Below are positions 34,274-47,270 of a DNA stretch of 64,000 bases, in pieces (position 1 is the first letter of the stretch; each line of letters opens with the position of its first letter). The translations under genes were made by a program, and so were the position numbers. The notes below the pieces were generated by a model. The model saw only the letters and a list, made by a program, of their open reading frames with translations. It did no database searches and was not told the DNA's origin. The stretch is from Gordionus sp. m RMFG-2023 (Eukaryota; Nematomorpha; Gordioida; Chordodea; Parachordodidae). The stretch spans positions 20,437,561 through 20,501,560 of the forward strand of contig NC_088775.1 of the NCBI RefSeq assembly GCF_954871325.1, in the 5' to 3' direction.

Positions 34274-35772
34274 CGGTAATTAATCTTAAATTAGAATGAC
34301 TAAACTACCAATTGCGGTAATTAATGTTAAATTATAATTACTAAACTACGAAATAAAGTGACTAAACTACGAATTGCCGTATTTAATGTTAAATAAAGTA
34401 ACTAAACTACGAATTGCCGTATATAATGTTAAATTTAAACTATAAATTGCAGTACTTAATATGGAAATAAAGTGACTAAGCTACGCCGTATTTAATGTTA
34501 AAATAAAGTGACTACACTACGAATTGCCGTATTTTATGTTAAATTAAAATGACTAAACTGCGAATTGCAGTATATAATGTTAAATTATAATGACTAAACT
34601 ACGAATTGCCGTATTTTATGTTAAATTAAAATGACTAAACTGCGAATTGCCGTATATAATGTTAAATTATAATGACTAAACTACGAATTGCCGTATTTTA
34701 TCTTAAATTAAAATGACTATACTACGAATTGCGGTAATTAATCATAAATTAGAATGACTAACTACCAATTACGGTAATTAATGTTAAATTATAATTATAA
34801 ATTACGAATTGCCGTATTTTATCTTAATTTGAAATGACCACACTACGAATTGCGGTAATTAATCTTAAATTAAAATGACTAAACTACGAATTGCCGTATT
34901 TAATGTTAAAATAAAGTGACTAAACTACTAATTACCGTATTAAATGTTAAAATAAAGTGACTAAACTACGAATTGCCGTATTTAATGTTATAATAAAGTG
35001 ACTAATCTACGAATTACCGTATTTAATGTTAAAATTAAATGACTAAACTACGAATTGCCGTATTTAATGTTAAAATAAAGTGACTAAACTACGAATTGCC
35101 GTATTTAATGTTTAAATAAAGTGACTAAAATACGAATTTCCGTATTTTATGTTAAATTAAAATGACTAAACTGCGAATTGCCGTATTTTATCTTAAATTA
35201 AAATGACTAAACTACGAATTGCCGTAATTAATCTTAAATAGAATGACTAAACTACCAATTGCTGTAATTAATGTTAAATTATAATTACTAAACTGCGAAT
35301 CGCTGTATTTATTGTTAAATTAAAATGACTAAACTACGAATTGCCGTGTTTAATGTTAAATTATAATGACTAAACTATGAATTGCCGTGTTTAATGTTAA
35401 ATTATAATGACTAAGCTACTAATTGCCGTGTTTAATGTTAAACTATAATGACTAAACTACGAATTGCCGATTATAATGTTAAATTAAAGTGACTAAACTA
35501 CGAATTGCCATATATAATGCTAAATTAAAAGTATTTAATGTTAAAATAAAATAACTAAACTACGAATTGCCGTAATTAATGTTAAATTAAATTGTCTAAA
35601 CAGTATATGATGTTAAATTAAATTTATAAACAGTATATGATGTTAAATTAAAATGACTAAACTACGAATTGCCGTATATAATTTTAAATTATAATCACTA
35701 ATATACGAATTGCGGTAATTAATGTTAAATTAAAATGACTAAACTACGAATTGCCGTTTTTAATGTTAAATA

Positions 35773-36304
35773 ATAAATTTTTTAAAGAAATATTATTGTT
35801 TTTCAAAAATATCAAGCATAAATTTATTAGGACTAATAACTATTTCTAATACACAATTTTAAATTAGTGTGAATTATAAAAAAGTTATATGTATAAACTG
35901 GCATATCCTATAAAATAAATGTGAATTTAAAATATTAAACGGATATAACTGGCAGTATATGAAAAACTATAAAATAAATGTGAATTATAAAATATAAAGT
36001 GTATATAACCACTATAAGAATCACTAAATGACCCAAAATAAAAATTTGAATTTTTTCAGCCTTTAAAATTTATATATAAAGTATAAAAAATTTAAATGTT
36101 GGAAATATAAATTAATACACAAAAAGTTTTTTAGGAATAATTGTATTTTATATGTTATATATACAATGTAAAATCCAATCTTCGTTGGGATTGAGCTAAT
36201 TTTTCAATTATCTTATCCTTGCTTGTCGTCAAATGCCTATGAATATTCAAAAGATCCAAACCTTTCAATCTACTTTCAGAAGTTATACTTCTTGGTATGC
36301 TTTT
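35773..36304. other. A+T-rich stretch, nothing recognisable
   Basis: Contains short near-repeats (AACTGGCATATCCTATAAAATAAATGTGAATT at about 35896 and a similar one at about 35947). No gene is supported. Confidence 0.4.
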
Positions 36305-36661
36305 CAGAGACCTGCAGGCCCGACACCCGGGCTGGATTGTATTTCAATTTTTTTAAAAATATTTCAGGCTGGGCACGATTTTTTTCAAAAAAACACCCTG
36401 GCCGGGCCTGAATTTTTTTAAAAAAATATCCGGGCCGGGCTGTGCTTAAAACAGCCTATATTTGAAATCGTTATTATTAGCTATAAAAATCAAAAATAAA
36501 TAGAATATATTTTTAAAAAATCCGAGCCGGGCATGAAAATTTTATTTGAAAAACAGCCGTGCCGGGCCTGAAAATTTTTTTTAAAAAACCCTGGCCGGGC
36601 CATAAAAAATTTTAAAAAAAATCCGAGCCGTGCCCTGAAAATAGTACTTCTACAGGCTCTG
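36305..36661. mobile_element. hAT-type MITE rich in GGCCGGGCC motifs
   Basis: Left end CAGAGACCTGCAGGCCCG and right end CTACAGGCTCTG form an imperfect inverted repeat. The body is made of repeated CCGGGC/GGCCGGGCCTGAA motifs alternating with A/T tracts. A related end occurs at 63489 (TAGAGATCTGCA). It lies within the coding remnant of another hAT. A target duplication was not clear. Confidence 0.6.
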
Positions 36662-36669
36662 TTATTCTT

Positions 36670-37660
36670 CTTAAAAAAGAGTGTTCTCTCATTAGTTTAC
36701 TAATGGGAAGAGTTGCTAAAATATATAAACCCTTTTAATACATTAAGAATATAATCTAAAATGTGTTTGAAATAATGCAGAGCGTTCATATCATTTTTTG
36801 GGACTATATCATCCATTGTTAATCTTATAAACATAGTTATTCAACTAATAAGGCATCATAAGATACTTTAACATCTTCATGATAAAAATCTAACAAATAT
36901 TTTTTTTCTATCACCATCTGAAAAAGGTTGGGAAGGCTTTTGTGGAACTAATATTTTCAGAAGTGTTGCATGATGAATTAAAAACCATTCATTTATTTGG
37001 GTATAAATATATGTAAGATATAAATATATGTAAGATATAAATATATGTAAGATATAAATATATGTAAGATATAAATATATGTAAGATATAAATATATGTA
37101 AGATATAAATATATGTAAGATATAAATATATCTAAGATATAAATATATCTAAGATATAAATAGATCTAAGATATAAATAGATCTAAGATCTAAATACCTA
37201 AGATATAAATAGATCTAAGATATAAATATATCTAAGATATACTCTTCTACTGACCTTATATTAATGTTTTAATGATCAGCTTGCCTTGCTGCAAGTCGAG
37301 GGAGACAAATATTAAACACGTATAGCTCTGCTTTTGACTCAACAATAACATATATAATATGAAATTCTTCATCAACATTAGCCCTAATATCCTTGAGTTC
37401 TAATAAAATGCTCTCCGCTATTCTCATCTTCTAAATCAAGTCAATGTCATGTTTTTGAAAAGTAATACATAAAATAGGTGTATAATTAAATAATACATTC
37501 TAATGAGAAAAAAAATTTGGAATAAGCATTAAGTCCAATAATTTTCTTGCTTCTGAGGAAATATTTATTTCTGGCCATTGTGATATTTCAGTAATAGCAA
37601 ATAATCGACTCTTCTAACTCCATAAAAGCTGTTACTACTTGATGGCGGAGAGTTTATCTC
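36670..37660 (-). pseudogene. hAT transposase relic, minus strand
   Basis: Minus-strand pieces LFAITEISQWPEINISSEA and KLLDLMLIPNFFSH (about 37500-37610), AESILLELKDIRANVDEEFH (about 37360-37425), INICLPRLAARQADH (about 37280-37310, family motif PRxxxRQxHR) and LATLPIS...REHSFLRRI (about 36680-36730, dimerisation motif) follow the order of a TTF-type hAT transposase. The 17-bp repeat at 37003-37243 interrupts it. Many frame changes. Confidence 0.65.
37003..37243. repeat. 17-bp tandem repeat
   Basis: About 14 units of ATAAATATATGTAAGAT; the first seven are perfect, later ones change to ATCTAAGAT and AGATCTAAGAT forms, giving a graded series along the array. Confidence 0.95.
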
Positions 37661-38122
37661 GACAAGGTTGCAATTTTTTTCTCCCTGTTGGCAGCGTCTA
37701 CATGGCCGGGGAGGGTAGGAGACAAATGCCTCCAAAATATATTGGCATTTTTAGGGGTAGGTATTGATTTTTGGGGGTTGATATGGATTTTTTGGGGGTA
37801 GGCATTTATTTTTTGGGGTAATTTTTGATTTGAATTATAATCTTTTTAAATCCACTAATTGATACGATTATGATGGTTATCGTTGATTTTCTGACAAATG
37901 TCAATTAAAGTAAAGATATTTTTCAATTAATAAATAATATAAACTTTCTTTGTGAACCTTTTTCATTTACCATTTTATCAAGTTAATATTTACACATTTC
38001 CTATTTGGTACTTTTCTTAGAGGTTAATATATTTATATTATGTTTAAATTTATAGATTTTTTTAGCAGAATAAATTTTGGAGGTAATTTTTTTAGTCATG
38101 CTTAAAAACATATACCAACAAG

Positions 38123-38297
38123 CAGAGTTGTTAAAGGATCTAGATACTTGTATCTAGATCCTGTATCTAGATATAAAAATGTGGTATCTGTATTTGTATC
38201 TAGATAGATTTTTGATTAAAATATCTGTATCTAGATATTATTTTAGACGATGTATCTGTATCTAGATCCATTTAAAAAGTATCTTTTAACAACTCTG
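38123..38297. mobile_element. 175-bp hAT MITE nested in hAT copy 2
   Basis: Ends CAGAGTTGTTAAAGGAT and ATCTTTTAACAACTCTG are inverted repeats; CCAACAAG flanks both sides (38115-38122 and 38298-38305). The interior is packed with TATCTAGATA palindromes and related GTATCTAGAT words. hAT copy 1 lacks it and shows the empty site. Confidence 0.9.
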
Positions 38298-38359
38298 CCA
38301 ACAAGCAAAGAATAATAAAAAACATAATATGTAAATAATAATTAATTATTTCATTCTAG

Positions 38360-38620
38360 ATGCCAAGTAACAGAACCTTATTTAAAGTAAAATGTGATTA
38401 TATTAATTGTAAAACTTCTAAAATAAGAAGTGACAAGATACATGAACATTATAAACATAAACATCCTCATGTAAAGCCAGTAGATATGAAATTTACAAAG
38501 GTAGCCATCAAAAGAGATAATAATAATTAGGTATCCTTAAATTGTGATATTCCATATAATATTACAAATGTAGTTGAAGCCCAGTTGCAAAAAAAGGCAA
38601 TAACATCTTACTTCCGAAAA
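38360..38620 (+). pseudogene. hAT copy 2, N-terminal transposase exon
   Basis: Equivalent to 17751-18011 in copy 1: ATG, 87 codons, donor GTAATA. Here the frame is open through the GAA that is TAA in copy 1, but a TAG in the NNN-VSLN region replaces the Trp codon still present in copy 1. Each copy therefore carries its own stop. Confidence 0.6.
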
Positions 38621-38993
38621 GTAATATTTTTTATTTATTGTAACTAAAGACAATAAATATTATTGAAAATATACCTTAAATTTGTGAATTAAAAGAAACT
38701 AATTTTTTTATTTAAAATTTTACAAATATATTAAAAGGCAGGGGGTAGAGAAAATAAATTATATATTTTATTATTAAATATTTTTTTTAACTGTTTATCA
38801 AACTATTTTTATATCTATATATACTTTATAAAGTTCAATTTAACAATATATTTAATAGGTTAATTAATAATAATAATTTAAAACCAAAGTATTAAAAAAA
38901 CTTATTAAGTGAATATAATGTAGTAAAATAATAAAAGTAAGGTAAAGTTAATTTCTAGGAATTTTTAAATTTAAATCTTTTCATCTTTAATTG

Positions 38994-39257
38994 TGAAGAA
39001 AATCATGATAAACGTGCCAGTATGTAAAAATGTATTTTTTTTTATTAACTTTATTATATATCTTTTCCATTTTACACTTCGTATATATATATATTTTACA
39101 AATCAAAATTAGAATACAATATTAAAAAAACGAAAAACAAAAAGTAAAATATTATAAAATGTAAAAAGTAAGGTTACGAAATATAAAAAGTAAAGTTATA
39201 AAATTAGATTATAAAAAGTAATAATAAGATTAAAAATTAGAATAAAATAACGTAACA
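38994..39257 (-). repeat. Downstream LTR of the nested fossil
   Basis: Reads TGAAGAAAATCATGAT...AACGTAACA on the plus strand, with TG...CA ends. It matches 43878-44104 nearly throughout, with an additional short segment. Confidence 0.9.
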
Positions 39258-42200
39258 TTCTCCCTCTTCTGAAAGCCTTCCCATAAATTCATCTGAGAAG
39301 TCATAGAGAGTTTGTTGTCGAAGTAGTTTATCGTTTTAGTAATCAAGTTGTTTCACAAATCATCATATCGTTGGCTTGTCCCAATCGTTGGTTTGTTTAA
39401 ATCGATTTTGCACGTTGGTTTGTTTAAATCGCAAGCTTGATATCCTTATCGTAAGTTGTCTCCATTAATCATAGCTTGCTTGGTAGTACTCAGTTGTTAT
39501 TATTAACATTTCAAAATTGTTATTAACATCAGTAAGTTGCGAATAATAAGAAATAATAGTTCATCATATTGGATATAAGAATAAACGACGAATGATAAAT
39601 CATCAAGATTGTTATATAATATTTTCAGCGTTTTAATTTTTTGCGTTTTATTATAATCGTTTTAATATTTAATTTACTTTATGCATTTTAATATTTATTT
39701 TATATTTTAAGTTATATAGTCCTTTAAATAAACAGTTTTTGTTTAATTCGCACAGGTCTAGAAATAGGTGTTATATCGTTATTATCAGTAATTTTTATAT
39801 TTTTGTCCACACTTCCCTCCTTAAAAGAATCCTTAGAGTCATAGTTAATAATTGTGTTAAAACAGTTTCTAATTCTTATTTGATCTAAATGTCTCCTCAA
39901 AATACCTTTCTCTGTCTTAATTTGGAACATCATATCACTTTCTTTATGTGTGATCATACTTTTGCACCATTTATCATCACCTTGTACTTTATACCAAACA
40001 AAATCTCCTACATTAAAAGTTCTATAACGTGGTAAAGTAACGTTTATCTTATTCTCCTTCTCCTCCAACGGTTTTAATAAGTCCCATTTAATTCTAATAT
40101 CTCGATTAAACATCCTCTGAGAAGGTGTAACACCTGTAGTATCATTACGCGTATTTCTGTAATTAAATAAAAATTAGCCAAGTGCGATATCTAGGTCAAT
40201 TTTAATATTCCTTTTCATATGTGTCTTGAACGTTCTCACCATGCGTTCTACCTGGCCATTGGATTGCTGGTGATACGCAGACGTGAGCACATGTTTAATA
40301 CCAAAATTGTTGCAAAATTTTTCAAAATCGTTACTCGTAAAGTTAGTGCCATTATCAGTAACTATAGTTTCAGGTATTCCATATAGCGAAATAGTTTTAA
40401 AGATTTCTTTTAAAGTAACATCAGTCGTAATAATTTTAACAGGAATAATAATTGGAAATTTGCTGTAGGCATCGACTATTATCAACCAATTTTTTGTGAA
40501 AAACGGACCCGCATAATCTATGTGTATCCTTTCAAACGGTTTGGTTGCCGAAATTCATGGTTTTTGTATCTTTATAGGATTATCATGATATATATTACAA
40601 TCGTCACAACACTTCACTTCCATTACTATATCATTATTTATACCAGGCCACCACATGTAATCTTTGGCTAAGGATTTTATTTTTCCTGCTCCCAAGTGAC
40701 CTTCATGTAATGACTGTAGTATATTTTTTCTCATAGAAGACGGAATTATGATTCTGTTGCTTTTGTAAAGACAATCCTTAATTATACTTAATTCCAATTC
40801 AATGTTTTTATAAATGTTATTCATTATAGGCCTGTTGTTATTAATATCATTTATGACTTGTTTTAATTCAATATCTTTCAAAGTTTCATCTCGAATTTGA
40901 TTAAAATTAATAGGTAAATCCCCATATTCATATATTATGGTGATATTTAATAGTTTCATCATGACATTCTTGTGGTAATCTCGAGAGACAATCAGGAACA
41001 ACGTTATATTTACCGGCTTTATACTTTATATTAAAATCATATCCTCCTAATGTAATATTCCACTTCTGGAGTCTTAAGGACATGGTGCTATTATCCTTAA
41101 GACCCTTGGTAAAGATGTGAACTAGAGGCTTATGGTCAGTAATAATTGCAAATTTTGTGCCGATTAAATATTCCTGGAACCTCTTTATGGCGAACATAAT
41201 GGCGAGAGCCTCACGCTCAATATTGGTATAGTTCATTTCGGATTTCAATAAAGTTCTCGACGCGAAAGCTATAGGTTTTTCTTTACCGTCTTTTTCAATA
41301 TGAAATAGTACAGCTCCTAAACCACATTTCGATGCGTCATTGGCTATCCCTATAGGTAATTCAGGGTTAAAATATGTCAAAGCAGGTGGAAGACTAATCA
41401 ACTTCTTAAGATCATTAAAACTTTTAGAGTGTTCAAGGTTCCAAGCCCATTTTTCTTTGTTGACAATCTTATTTAGAGGATCGGCAATTTCTGCAAAATT
41501 GTTCAAAAATTTTCTATAGTAGCCAGCCATTCCCAGAAATGTTGATAATTCAGCAGCTGATTTTGGTTCTGGCATATTAATTATTGCTTCAATTTTGTGG
41601 TGATTAGCATGAATCCCCTTAGCGTCAATATCATGACCCAGGAACCTTACTTTGTTTTTAAAGAACACACTTTTATTAAAATTAGGTATTAACCCAAACG
41701 ATGATATTCTATCAAACACTTTTTTTATGTTGTTAAAGTGGGCTTCATCGTTTTTTCCAGTTATAAGTAAATCATCAATATAAAATATGACATCATCCAT
41801 GTCACCAAAGATTTGATCCATAATCTGTTGAAAAATTGCAGATGAGGTCTTAAGCCCAAAAGGAAGTCTAAAAATTGGTAATATCCCTTGTGCGTAGATA
41901 TGGTTAAAATATTTCTGCAACTTTTATCAATTGGTATCTGTAAGAAAGCATTTTTAAAGTCAATCTTCGTAAATTACTTTCCTTCTGAAAGTTTAGCTAT
42001 TAGATCATTGATTCGTGGTAGAGGGTATCTGAAATCTTATAGAGCTAGGTTTACAGTGTCCTTAAAATCAGCACAAAGCCTAATGCTCCCATCATCTTTG
42101 TAGACAGCGGTAACAGGACTCGCCCATCGGACATCATTCACCGGCTCAATTATCTTATCATGTATCCATTTCTTAAGTTAATTGCTAACAAGATCAATCT

Positions 42201-43877
42201 TTGAATAAGGAATACGTCTAGGCGGTATAATTTTAGGTTGGGCATTTCTTCTTAAATGTAACTTGACACTTGCTTTGTTGATTGGCCCATCAGTCAATTT
42301 AGATTCACACTCTTTAATTAATTTTTTTATTTCATCTTCGTAATTAGTGTCAACATTAGCTATAAATTTATTTTAAATATTTTTGAAAGCATTGATCCAT
42401 GTACGTCCTAACAAGGCATTTTTACTTGATTCGACGACTACCGCTTGTAAACATTTTGAGATACCTTCATAAGTCATTTTGACTTGAGTAGTGCCGATGA
42501 TCTTGATTAAATTTCCGTCATATGAGGTGAGGTTTAGCTCGGATTTCTTAAGATCTCTAATACCAAGTTTTTAGCCAGACCATGAGGTATAATAGTGTGT
42601 TTAGAGCCCGTATCCACTTGCATACATGTAACAATATCTTTCACTTTTAAGGTTGTCATAAATGCGTTATCTTTATCATTAAGCATGTCACCAGATAAGA
42701 TGTTAACATTAAAATTATTATCATCTTTGTTCTTTATAGAGTCAACTTTCTCTTCAATAATTTCTTCAATATTCATATTATAATCATTTTTGTATTTGCT
42801 TTCTAATATTGTTGTCGCCACCTTCAAAATTATTTGAGTTATTGTTATATTGTATCTGTTTTCTTTGATTATTGTCATTGCCTCTATAATTATTTGAATT
42901 GTTGTAATTAGATTGGTAATTGTTACGATTTCCATCACCGTATTGGATCTGTTTTCTTTGATTATTATCATACCATGTATTATTTCTACCATAATTAGAT
43001 TGATTATTATTGTTATAGCGATAGTTGTTGTAGTTATAATTGTTATAATTATCGTGGTATCTCGAATTATTATTACCGTAATTGTATCTAAAATTATTAT
43101 TATAATTCCCATTCCCATTTCTATTTCTATTATCGTAATTATTTCTAAAATTATTATCAGGTCTAAAATAATTATTGTTGTCATTTCTATTTTTATTGTA
43201 AAAGTTTTTATCTTTATCAGACTTTTTATCAAAAATGTCAGTATCAGAACAAATTGATTGAATATTGTCAAAAACTTTGTCTGATAAATTATTAAGCAAA
43301 GTATTTATTTTAATAGAGTCCGATAATGTACTGGTCGAAAAATAATTTAATATTCTATCTAAATAAATTTCAGTAAGCGGTCCCACTAACTTACGAATCT
43401 TATGTATAAACTCTTGTTTTATTTCCATTTTTTATTGGTAAGACATATATGTAAGAAATTATAACATTTAATATTTTAGCAATTTATATTTTGATGAATA
43501 TGCAAATTAATTCGATAAATTCATTATCATTATATATATAATGCTTCCCATTCAACAATTCAAAGTAACCAATCATATCTCTTAAGTTAATGAATTCAAA
43601 CAGAACATCTTCCGTTCCACTTATTCTAGAATAATTTACATCACAGTTGTAGGTTCAAAATGTCATAAATTGAAATATCATGGGGAATTTTAATTAATTT
43701 GAAAGCGAACATGATATAAAAAAAAATATCACAATGATTTTACCTTATAAATTCTCCCTTTATATAGAACTAATAATAATTTTTTTTATTAATCATTTAT
43801 ACCAAAAAAAATTTTATTTTTTAAAAAAAAATTTAATTTCCATAAGGTGAGTTTCTTATACCTATTATGGAGCACCA

Positions 43878-44104
43878 TGAAGAAAATCATGATAAACGTG
43901 CCAGTATGTAAAAATGTATTTTTTTATTATTAACTTTATTATATATCTTTTCCATTTTAAATCAAAATTAGAATACAATATTAAAAAAACGAAAAACAAA
44001 AAGTAAAATATTATAAAAAGTAAGGTTACGAAATATAAAAAGTAAAGTTATAAAATTAGATTATAAAAAGTAATAATAAGATTTTAGAACATAATAACGT
44101 AACA
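43878..44104 (-). repeat. Upstream LTR of the nested fossil
   Basis: Partner of 38994-39257, 227 bp, with the same TG...CA ends, followed on the plus strand by AATTG of the target duplication. Confidence 0.9.
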
Positions 44105-44799
44105 AATTGAATTAAGATTTCAAAGTTCTTTTACTTTTTTTTAATATAAATTTTATCCTTAAAATATGAATTGGATTCAACTATTTTTAAAATGTTATCT
44201 GTGTGAATTTCATCCTTTATTTACATTATGTGTTATATTAGGTATGTTTATATTATTATCATTGTTTATTTAGCTATTAGAATTTCTTTAGATAATATAT
44301 TTTCATCGTGAATTTCACAATTTTATTTATACTAATTTTTATTTATAAGATTACTATTGTTTTTACAGTCATTATAATATCTTTTATGATTTCTTCATTG
44401 TGATCGCAGTTTTATATTAATCTGCACTATTATGTCTAAGAATCTTTCAAGTATATTTTCAAAATGTTTTAACATGATCTTCCTAACAAAGACATTTTAT
44501 TAATGTTTATGATTAACGCTTTCAAAATTTGTGAATTCCCTTTGTATTCTACATTCACCTGTGCTGTACCTATCACTTGTATCGTTTTGCCTTTGTAACC
44601 TGATAACTTTATGTTGGACTTCATAATATTTTTAATGCCTGTTTTCTCAATAATGTATTCTTGTAGAATTAAAACATTTATTAAAAAACTTAATTAAAAC
44701 GTAGTAAAAAAAAATTACCATTTGGCTAAAATTTTATTAAAAATATAGTTTTTCATAAGGAAGCAAATTATAACTCCTCTTTATTTATTGAAAATCTCA

Positions 44800-47270
44800 G
44801 TTATAGAAGATTCACAAATTGTATTATCTCCTCATCCAATCCCCAGTTCCAGTGAGGCGTTTACTTTGCATGAGGTATTAAATTTAAATAAAATTTTTAT
44901 AAAAACTTTTGAAGGGAATAAATTATGAGGATATTCAAAGTCCAAGTCTTATTCAGCTATACAAAAAGAAGGAACAAAATGACCTATTTCACTTCATATT
45001 ATTTAGAAAGACAAATATTTTGATTAATTTCATAATTGCTGTAGGCCCATGTCAGCCACGTACAAATAAATTTCAATATACTGTTACTCACTAGAGGTTT
45101 TAAATAATATATAATTTTCATTAATTTTTATCCATCCATTATTTCTATACCAGTAATTTATTTTTTTTACTTTTTAAACAGGAGCATGAATATAACCTAA
45201 AGGTTAATATAGATGGTTCCCTCAACCCCCAGAAATTGGCTATCTTATAGCACTACTTTAGACAAAGTCTTTTGTCTATATTGTATTATGTTTGGTGGCC
45301 CTAAGTCCAATACTTTTTGGACTCAACTTAGAGTAAATAATTGGAAAAACATTAAGCGTGACTTAGAGAGACACGGAGCATCTTCTCTTCATAAAGATTG
45401 TAAATATGCAAACATGACTTGGTTTGCAAATAAGCGCATTCAAGATCATTTGCTATCAAATAAGCTTGATATAATCATGGAAAATCATAATATAGTTCAT
45501 AATATTATCGATGTCATTATGTACCTTATAAAATGTAATATAGCCTTTGGTTCTAATTCGAATGAAGGTAATTTTATGTGCCTCATAAATTAATGGCAAA
45601 AACGGTTCCAACTTTACGTGCATACATGAATAACAATGAAAAATTGCGGAGAAAATAATCAGTTAAAATTTCGAGACCTTATATAAATTTGCTGTCATAT
45701 GGCCACGTGAAAAAAATAACTGAAATTATTAAGATAAAAATAACAAAAAGCATTATTCAAAAAATTAAAGAGAATCGTGCCTATAGCATTATATTAGATG
45801 GAACATATGATGTGTCTAAAAAGAATGCATGATGGTGCAGGGAATATGAGAAGAGTATACAAAGGAATGCAGGCTTTAATATTGAAAGAGGCTTTAAAAG
45901 CCATCTATATTTGGTGCCATGCACATAGGCTAAATTTAGTATTTGCTCATGTTTGTGGATGCAAAATTGAAATGAAAAAGGCAATGGGAATATTAGATGA
46001 GTTATATAATTTTATAGATGGAGTTAGACGTCAAAATGTGTTTGTTAAATAACAAATGAGAAAGTCCAAGAAATCTCTGAAAAGAATTAAAAACACAAGG
46101 TAAATAAAATATTTTTAATGAAACTTATATATTTTCAGAAATTGGTCATCATCCTACAAAGTAGAAATCTTTTTATATGTTTTTGAACATATTTTAGCAT
46201 CATTAGTTGAATTAAAAGATTCTAATGACCTAAGCACCTCTTCCATTGCCGATGGATTATTATTCAGAGTTAAGGATGAAAATTTTATATTAAGTCTATT
46301 TATTTTGAAAGAAATGTTGAAATGCACACATGAGGCTTGTATTAAAATGCAGGCAGTTGGTAATGATTTGGCTTTGGTAACCAAATTAATACAACATACA
46401 AAAAATAAATTACAAAAACTAAAAGGTTAATATTAGTTACTATTTCTATAAATAATTTTAAAATATAGCTAATGGAGACAATATTTTTTTTAAATTACAT
46501 TCCTTATCTACTAGTTTTTTGAAGAAGAATAATGTAATAACTGATTTGTATAATATGAAATCAATATTCAAATTGGATCAAACAGAATTCAATAATTATG
46601 TTGAACAAAAAAAAACAAGTTGAATAAATTAAAAAATTTTAAATTATTGTTTATTGTTATAGATGTAAAACGGAAATATTTTCCCCTGTGCTAAATGCAA
46701 TAATTAACCACCTAAATGATCGATTTAATTATGATTGTTTAAATTTTTTATCACAAATATCCATTTATACTCCCGCGGAATTATGGATAATGAAAAAATA
46801 GAAGGATGACAAATATCCGAAATTTGTCATATATATCAATTGGATGTCCAAAACATTGTTGATGAATATAATGATTTTCGCTCTTTATATTTGGAGTCTC
46901 AATCAATCATTTTTTGCGAAGATCTTTTGAAAGTTAAAAAGAATGACGCGTTATATATCGATGAAAGTATACCGAAGAAAATATCAACAGCGAAATATGA
47001 CCAAAATAAAAAAATGGATAAAATATTTTTTTATATTACCATACCGACTTTTAAATCAATTAAATTCTTATTCTAATTTAAATTAATTATATAAATATTT
47101 ATTATCCTACAACTTCCTGTTCAGCCGAAAGAGCCATAAGTAAAGTAAAAATAAACAAAACTCGAATGCGGAATAAAATTTCTGACCCATTTTTAGAAAA
47201 TTTACTGTTAATATCCAGCGAAATTGATGTTTTTGAAAAATTTACAATTGATTGATGATATTATAACACA
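44800..47270 (+). pseudogene. hAT copy 2 transposase, main part
   Basis: Exon-like pieces in order: SVIEDSQIVLSPHPIPSSSE (about 44810-44870); VGPCQPRTNKFQY (about 45040); NWLSYSTTLDKVFCLYCIMF and GGPKSNTFWTQLRVNNWKNI (45225-45360, the TTF zinc finger with CLYC); IILDGTYDV (about 45790-45815, region of the first catalytic Asp); DGAGNMRRVYKGMQALILKE (about 45833) and WCHAHRLNLVFAHVCGCKIE (about 45913-45970), the central hAT motif; SCSAERAISK...VKINKTRMRN (about 47120-47170), the dimerisation motif. Short A+T-rich stretches between the pieces look like introns. Stops and frame changes (for example in the segment before DGAGNM, where about 100 codons present in related proteins are missing) make it inactive. 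Confidence 0.8.

Larger units (their letters stand above)
32938..35772. repeat. 41-bp minisatellite array, about 2.4 kb of repeat
   Basis: The unit is GCCGTATTTAATGTTAAAAT followed by AAAGTGACTAAACTACGAATT, 41 bp, repeated roughly 55-60 times with variation. Three recurrent variants are seen: one with GCCGTATTTAATGTTAAAATAA, one with GCCGTATTTTATGTTAAATT, and one with GCGGTAATTAATCTTAAATT and CCAATT. Runs of the variants recur in a similar order at about 33180-33560, 33600-33870, 34560-34860 and 35130-35300. A 402-bp element interrupts it at 33872. Confidence 0.95.
38994..44104 (-). mobile_element. Ty3-like LTR retrotransposon fossil, nested in hAT copy 2
   Basis: Fossil on the minus strand, 5.1 kb, bounded by two closely similar LTRs and a 5-bp target duplication AATTG (38989-38993 and 44105-44109). 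hAT copy 1 shows the empty site. Parts in order: primer-binding site next to the upstream LTR (TGGTGCTCCATAATAGG, ending at 43877), gag-like region (about 42.8-43.4 kb), protease (about 42.5-42.7 kb), reverse transcriptase and RNase H (about 40.95-42.3 kb), zinc-binding integrase N-terminus and integrase core (about 39.7-40.95 kb), and a purine tract beside the downstream LTR (39258-39272). It is broken in roughly half a dozen places. The similarity of the LTRs, apart from some short length differences, and the long readable regions point to a fairly recent insertion. Confidence 0.92.

Noticed and set aside
32938-35772. Possible CRISPR array
   Set aside because: Units are contiguous 41-bp repeats without unique spacers and the host is a eukaryote; it is a minisatellite.
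37003-37243. Possible CRISPR or origin-like iterons
   Set aside because: Simple 17-bp tandem repeat with no spacers and no adjacent replication gene.
42913-43257. Ile/Val-rich plus-strand frame that looks like a membrane protein
   Set aside because: It is the antisense shadow of the Asn-rich gag tract of the fossil.
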